DNA of 64,000 nt from Massilia varians. GTDB lineage: Bacteria > Pseudomonadota > Gammaproteobacteria > Burkholderiales > Burkholderiaceae_D. The stretch covers positions 2,295,001-2,359,000 of the forward strand of contig NZ_AP026966.1 in NCBI RefSeq assembly GCF_027923905.1, written 5' to 3'. The notes beneath the pieces were generated by a model. The model saw only the letters and a program-made list of their open reading frames with translations. It was not told the DNA's origin and did not search any database. The translations under genes and the position numbers were made by a program. Shown piece by piece: positions 60,839-64,000 of this stretch. Position 1 is the stretch's first letter. The number at the start of each line of letters is the position of its first letter.

Positions 60839-62023
60839 ATGACGAACCTGGACGCGACCACGATGGTGCTGGTGCTGGCCCTGGGCAACCTGGCCCTGTG
60901 CGCGCTGCTGACCTTCTTCGACCACGGCCCCGTACGCCAGGGTTTCGCCCAGACCGCGCTCAGCGCATGGGCGCTGGCCAAGCAGGTGCAGGCCGGCGCC
61001 TGGACCCTGCTGGCGCTGGGCGGGGCCGGCGTGGTGCCCGAAGCGCTGGCGCTGCCGGGCGGCTATGCGCTGCTGTTCGCCGGCGTCGCCCTCGAGGGCG
61101 GCGCGTCCTGGCAGGAAGCGGGCCGCGACGGCTGGCGCCGCCCGACGCTGGCGGCGGGCGGGGCGGCGATCCTGGTCTTCCTCCTGTGCTACCTGGTCGA
61201 CGAGCATGGACTTCGCAGCCTGGCCGCGTCGCTGCTGCTCGGCGCCCTCTACCTGAACTGTGCGGCGGCGCTGGCCGCCGGCTGGCGCGAGGCCAGCCTG
61301 CTGCAGCGCTTCCTGGCCCTGGCCACCGCCGTGCTGGCGCTGCTGGTGGCGGCGCGCGGCCTGTCGGTGCTGCTGCTGCCGGGCGGCTGGCGCTGGCTCT
61401 CGAGCGAGCTGCTGCGCCAGCTCTCCAGCGCCGCGCTGTATCTCCTGATGCTGGCCAATGCCTTCGGCGTGCTGCTGCTGGCACGCGAGCGCCTGGGGCG
61501 CGAACTGGCGCGCCTCGAGGTGGTGGACCCGCTCACCGGCGTGCCGAACCGGCGCGGCTTCTTCCACGCATTGGCGCCCTGGATGGCGCTGGCGCGCCGC
61601 CCCGGTCTGCCGACCGCCCTGGTGGTGCTCGACCTCGACCAGTTCAAGCGCGTCAACGACGGCTACGGCCATCCAGCCGGCGACGCCGTGCTGCGCCACG
61701 TGGTGGAACTGTGCAAGCGCCAGCTGCGCGACTCCGACCTGGTGGGGCGCCTGGTGGGTGTGGAGTTCGCCATCCTGCTGCCGCGCACCAACCTCGACGA
61801 AGCCCTGCTCGTGGCCGAGCGCATCCGCGCGGCGATCGCCAGTTCGCCGGTCAAGAGCGAGCGCGCGATGATCGCCATGACGGCCAGCTTCGGCGTCACC
61901 GTGATCCGTCCCGAAGACAGCACCGTGACCCTGTTCCAGCGTGCCGACGACGCCCTGCGCGCCGCCAAACAGGCCGGGCGCAACCGGGTCAGCCAGGCGA
62001 ACGGCGCGCCCGTCGAGGCCTGA
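60839..62023 (+). CDS. Membrane protein with degenerate GGDEF domain
   Basis: This 394-residue protein has seven or so hydrophobic N-terminal segments (about residues 8-215) and a C-terminal GGDEF domain (LEVVDPLTGVPNRRGFF, LDLDQFKRVNDGYGH). The signature is VGVEF instead of GG(D/E)EF, while an I-site RDSD is kept five residues before it. The protein may therefore be a c-di-GMP-binding sensor rather than an active cyclase; this is inferred from motif loss. Confidence 0.85.
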   Translation: MTNLDATTMVLVLALGNLALCALLTFFDHGPVRQGFAQTALSAWALAKQVQAGAWTLLALGGAGVVPEALALPGGYALLFAGVALEGGASWQEAGRDGWRRPTLAAGGAAILVFLLCYLVDEHGLRSLAASLLLGALYLNCAAALAAGWREASLLQRFLALATAVLALLVAARGLSVLLLPGGWRWLSSELLRQLSSAALYLLMLANAFGVLLLARERLGRELARLEVVDPLTGVPNRRGFFHALAPWMALARRPGLPTALVVLDLDQFKRVNDGYGHPAGDAVLRHVVELCKRQLRDSDLVGRLVGVEFAILLPRTNLDEALLVAERIRAAIASSPVKSERAMIAMTASFGVTVIRPEDSTVTLFQRADDALRAAKQAGRNRVSQANGAPVEA

Positions 62024-62147
62024 GCGGAAGGCTCGGACCGGCGTAGGGGCCGGACAACAACAGGCTGATGTTTTGTTCTGGACATCTTTGTTTCGAACTG
62101 ACAAGATATCGACTCCAGCACATCCCTCACCAGCGCGCCCTCACCCC

Positions 62148-63296
62148 GTGACCCCCATTCAGCCAGTCAGCGAATCCGACCTCGCGCTTGCGCGTGCGAC
62201 GGGTATCTCGGAATGTGCGATCGCGCTGCGCCGCGCATTGAGCACCACGCCGGCCGGATGGCTGCTCGCCTTGTGGTTTTGCCGCGACCATGTCCCCATG
62301 CAGTCGATCGCGCTGTGGCTGGGGAGCGCCGCCGCGATCTGGGCCGGCAGCCTGTGGGTGCTGCAACGGATGATCGGCGCCGGCGCGACGCTGGCAAGCC
62401 GCCACGTCCAGCTGCGCTGGATCGCCGGACTCGACGGCTTCGCCTGGGGGCTGCTGACCTGGTTCCTGATCGGCTATGATGCGGCGCTCGACGCCATCCT
62501 GATGGCGCTGCTGTGCGGCGTCACCTCGATCAACGCTCAGGTGTACGGCACCTATGTCGTGGCCTATTACGGGCAGATCGGCATCCTGTGGGCGGTAGCG
62601 GTGTCGGGATTGCTGCTGGTGGGCGGCGGGCCGGGCGCGCTCGACTACGCCGCCGGCCTGAGCGTGTTCATCGCCCTGACCGCCTACTACACGCGCGCGA
62701 TTTCCCAGCGCTTGATCGAGGGGATACGTTTACAGCATGCCAATGCCTCGCTGGCGGCGCAACTGCGTGTCGCGCTGCAGAAGGTGGAGATCGACGCGGC
62801 AACCGATGCCCTGACCGGTCAATGGAGCCGCCGCGCGCTCGACGACGTCCTCAAGCGCCAGCAGGCGCATTTCGCCGCCACGGGCCGGCCGTTCTCCATC
62901 CTGATGCTCGACATCGACTTCTTCAAGCACATCAACGACGAATACGGTCACATGGTGGGCGACGACGTCCTGCGCGCGTTCGCCCAGGCCCTGCGCTCCT
63001 TCCTGCGCGGCGCCGACGTGTGCGCGCGTTTCGGCGGCGAGGAATTCGTCGTCGTCCTGCCGGACACGTCCCTGGCTGCCGCGCTGGAAATCGGGGAGCG
63101 CATCCGCCATGGCATCGCCCAGGCGCCCCTGCTCGGCAAGCCGAAAGTGCAGGCGACGGTGTCGATCGGCGTGGCAGCCATGACGCAGGGGCAGAGCATC
63201 AAGGACTTGTTTGCCGCGGCCGATGCGGCGGTCTATCTGGCCAAGAACGAAGGGCGCAACCAGGTGCGTGCGCAGATGCTGGTGGTGCCGGCATAA
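62148..63296 (+). CDS. Membrane diguanylate cyclase (GGEEF)
   Basis: This protein of about 382 residues has five or so N-terminal membrane segments and a C-terminal GGDEF domain with an intact signature FGGEEFVVVL and an I-site RGAD five residues before it, so it should be an active, product-inhibited cyclase. The start is uncertain: GTG at 62148 gives a short cytoplasmic N-terminus but has no clear ribosome site. It follows the degenerate GGDEF gene in the same direction after 124 bp. Confidence 0.82.
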   Translation: MTPIQPVSESDLALARATGISECAIALRRALSTTPAGWLLALWFCRDHVPMQSIALWLGSAAAIWAGSLWVLQRMIGAGATLASRHVQLRWIAGLDGFAWGLLTWFLIGYDAALDAILMALLCGVTSINAQVYGTYVVAYYGQIGILWAVAVSGLLLVGGGPGALDYAAGLSVFIALTAYYTRAISQRLIEGIRLQHANASLAAQLRVALQKVEIDAATDALTGQWSRRALDDVLKRQQAHFAATGRPFSILMLDIDFFKHINDEYGHMVGDDVLRAFAQALRSFLRGADVCARFGGEEFVVVLPDTSLAAALEIGERIRHGIAQAPLLGKPKVQATVSIGVAAMTQGQSIKDLFAAADAAVYLAKNEGRNQVRAQMLVVPA

Positions 63297-63383
63297 GGCC
63301 TGCGTGAGGGCGGCCATCCGCCCGCGTCACCATCCCGTCACATGGCGGACGTATCCTGCGGCATCGCCCTTGCCGGACCGCCC

Positions 63384-64000
63384 ATGATCCATCACGCCAC
63401 CGATTGTCCCCGCTACGCCGCCGTCGAACTGGGTTCCGACAGCTTCCGCCTGCACGTCGGACGCATCGAGCACGGCGAACTGGCGCTCGAGGCCAGCCTG
63501 TCGGAGCGGGTGGCGCTGGCCGCCTCGTTCGAGGAGGACGGCAGCCTGTGCGAGGCGGCCATGCGGCGCGCCCTGCATTGCCTGCGCGGCTTCGCCGAGG
63601 CCCTGGACGCCTGGCGCCCGCGGGCGGTGCGGGCGGTGGCAACGGTGGCGCTGCGCATGGCGCGCAACGGTCCGGTGTTCCTGCCGGCCGCCGAGCGAGC
63701 GCTGCGCCGCCCGATCGAGCCGATCGCCGGCGACGAAGCCGGCCGCCTGGTCTACCTGGGCGTGGCCAGCACGCTCGCCCGCGCCGCGCGGCAGGAGGAT
63801 GGGCCGCGCCTGGTGGTGGACATCGGCGGCGCCTCGACCGAACTGGTGCTGGGCCGCGGCCCGACGATCGAGCGCATCGAGTCCTTCAAGGTGGGCGCGG
63901 TGCGCCAGAGCCTGAGCTTCTTCGCCGACGGCCGCATCGACGCGGCCGGTTTCGACGCCGCGGTCGGTTCCGGGCGCAGCCGCTTCGCCGAGACCGCACT
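63384..64000 (+). CDS. Ppx/GppA phosphatase, 5' part only
   Basis: This exopolyphosphatase/guanosine-pentaphosphate-phosphatase-like protein is cut by the right edge of the window; 205 codons are visible. It shows AAVELGSDSFRLHVGRI, ATVALRMARN, GDEAGRLVYLGV and VVDIGGASTELVLG, the actin-like ATPase-fold motifs of this family. It would hydrolyse polyphosphate or pppGpp. The ATG at 63384 begins the coherent frame. Confidence 0.85.
   Translation, partial: MIHHATDCPRYAAVELGSDSFRLHVGRIEHGELALEASLSERVALAASFEEDGSLCEAAMRRALHCLRGFAEALDAWRPRAVRAVATVALRMARNGPVFLPAAERALRRPIEPIAGDEAGRLVYLGVASTLARAARQEDGPRLVVDIGGASTELVLGRGPTIERIESFKVGAVRQSLSFFADGRIDAAGFDAAVGSGRSRFAETA

Overview
The window is GC-rich, densely packed chromosomal DNA that looks betaproteobacterial, most likely Oxalobacteraceae of the Massilia/Duganella kind. 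This placement is inferred from gene content (rhizobial-type rhamnose operon, secreted pectin enzymes, M4 and YpfJ-type peptidases, many GGDEF proteins) and was not tested by a search. No tRNA, rRNA, CRISPR array, prophage or insertion sequence was recognised.

Positions 1-1.8 kb hold a transglutaminase-like gene broken by an in-frame amber codon and a small secreted protein. The upstream region of that small protein is duplicated at the left edge of the window. Positions 1.9-13.0 kb are a complete L-rhamnose regulon: the leftward operon rhaR-rhaS-rhaT-rhaP-rhaQ-rhaK (repressor, ABC importer, kinase) and the divergent rightward operon rhaD-rhaI-rhaM (aldolase/dehydrogenase fusion, isomerase, mutarotase). 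Positions 13.1-28.3 kb carry secreted, lipid-anchored or Tat-exported enzymes for rhamnogalacturonan-I: a BD-FAE-type esterase, a DUF1080 lipoprotein, an oligogalacturonate-lyase-like propeller, a double-domain CE12 esterase, a DUF6250-like protein, GH105, GH43, a second CE12 esterase, PL26, DUF4861 and PL11. An L-lactate dehydrogenase (lldD) follows and could consume lactate formed by RhaD. Together these genes would debranch, deacetylate and cleave the polymer outside the cytoplasm, import rhamnose and convert it to DHAP and lactate. No oligosaccharide porin, galacturonate pathway or recognised alpha-rhamnosidase is in view.

Positions 29.7-33.5 kb are an accessory patch of small secreted and membrane proteins. 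It contains joined fragments of lldD and of a DUF3422 gene, whose intact copies flank the patch. Positions 33.8-46 kb hold a propeller-amidohydrolase lipoprotein, a slipin/NfeD pair with a C-terminal frameshift in NfeD at a perfect palindrome, a HAD nucleotidase, a ribbon-helix-helix regulator with a PHB-depolymerase-type esterase, a methyltransferase, a zinc peptidase and a zinc alcohol dehydrogenase. Positions 46-54 kb contain a Fur-boxed PepSY/TonB-receptor pair, M4 and M23 peptidases, an L,D-transpeptidase, a ferredoxin and an esterase. Positions 54.8-56.8 kb hold six very small proteins. Positions 56.9-64 kb contain three c-di-GMP-type proteins, a spermidine-synthase-like protein and the start of a Ppx/GppA phosphatase.

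The most unusual recurrent structure is an intergenic dyad repeat of about 105 bp. It is present four times, always between convergent genes, and three copies supply a gene's stop codon.
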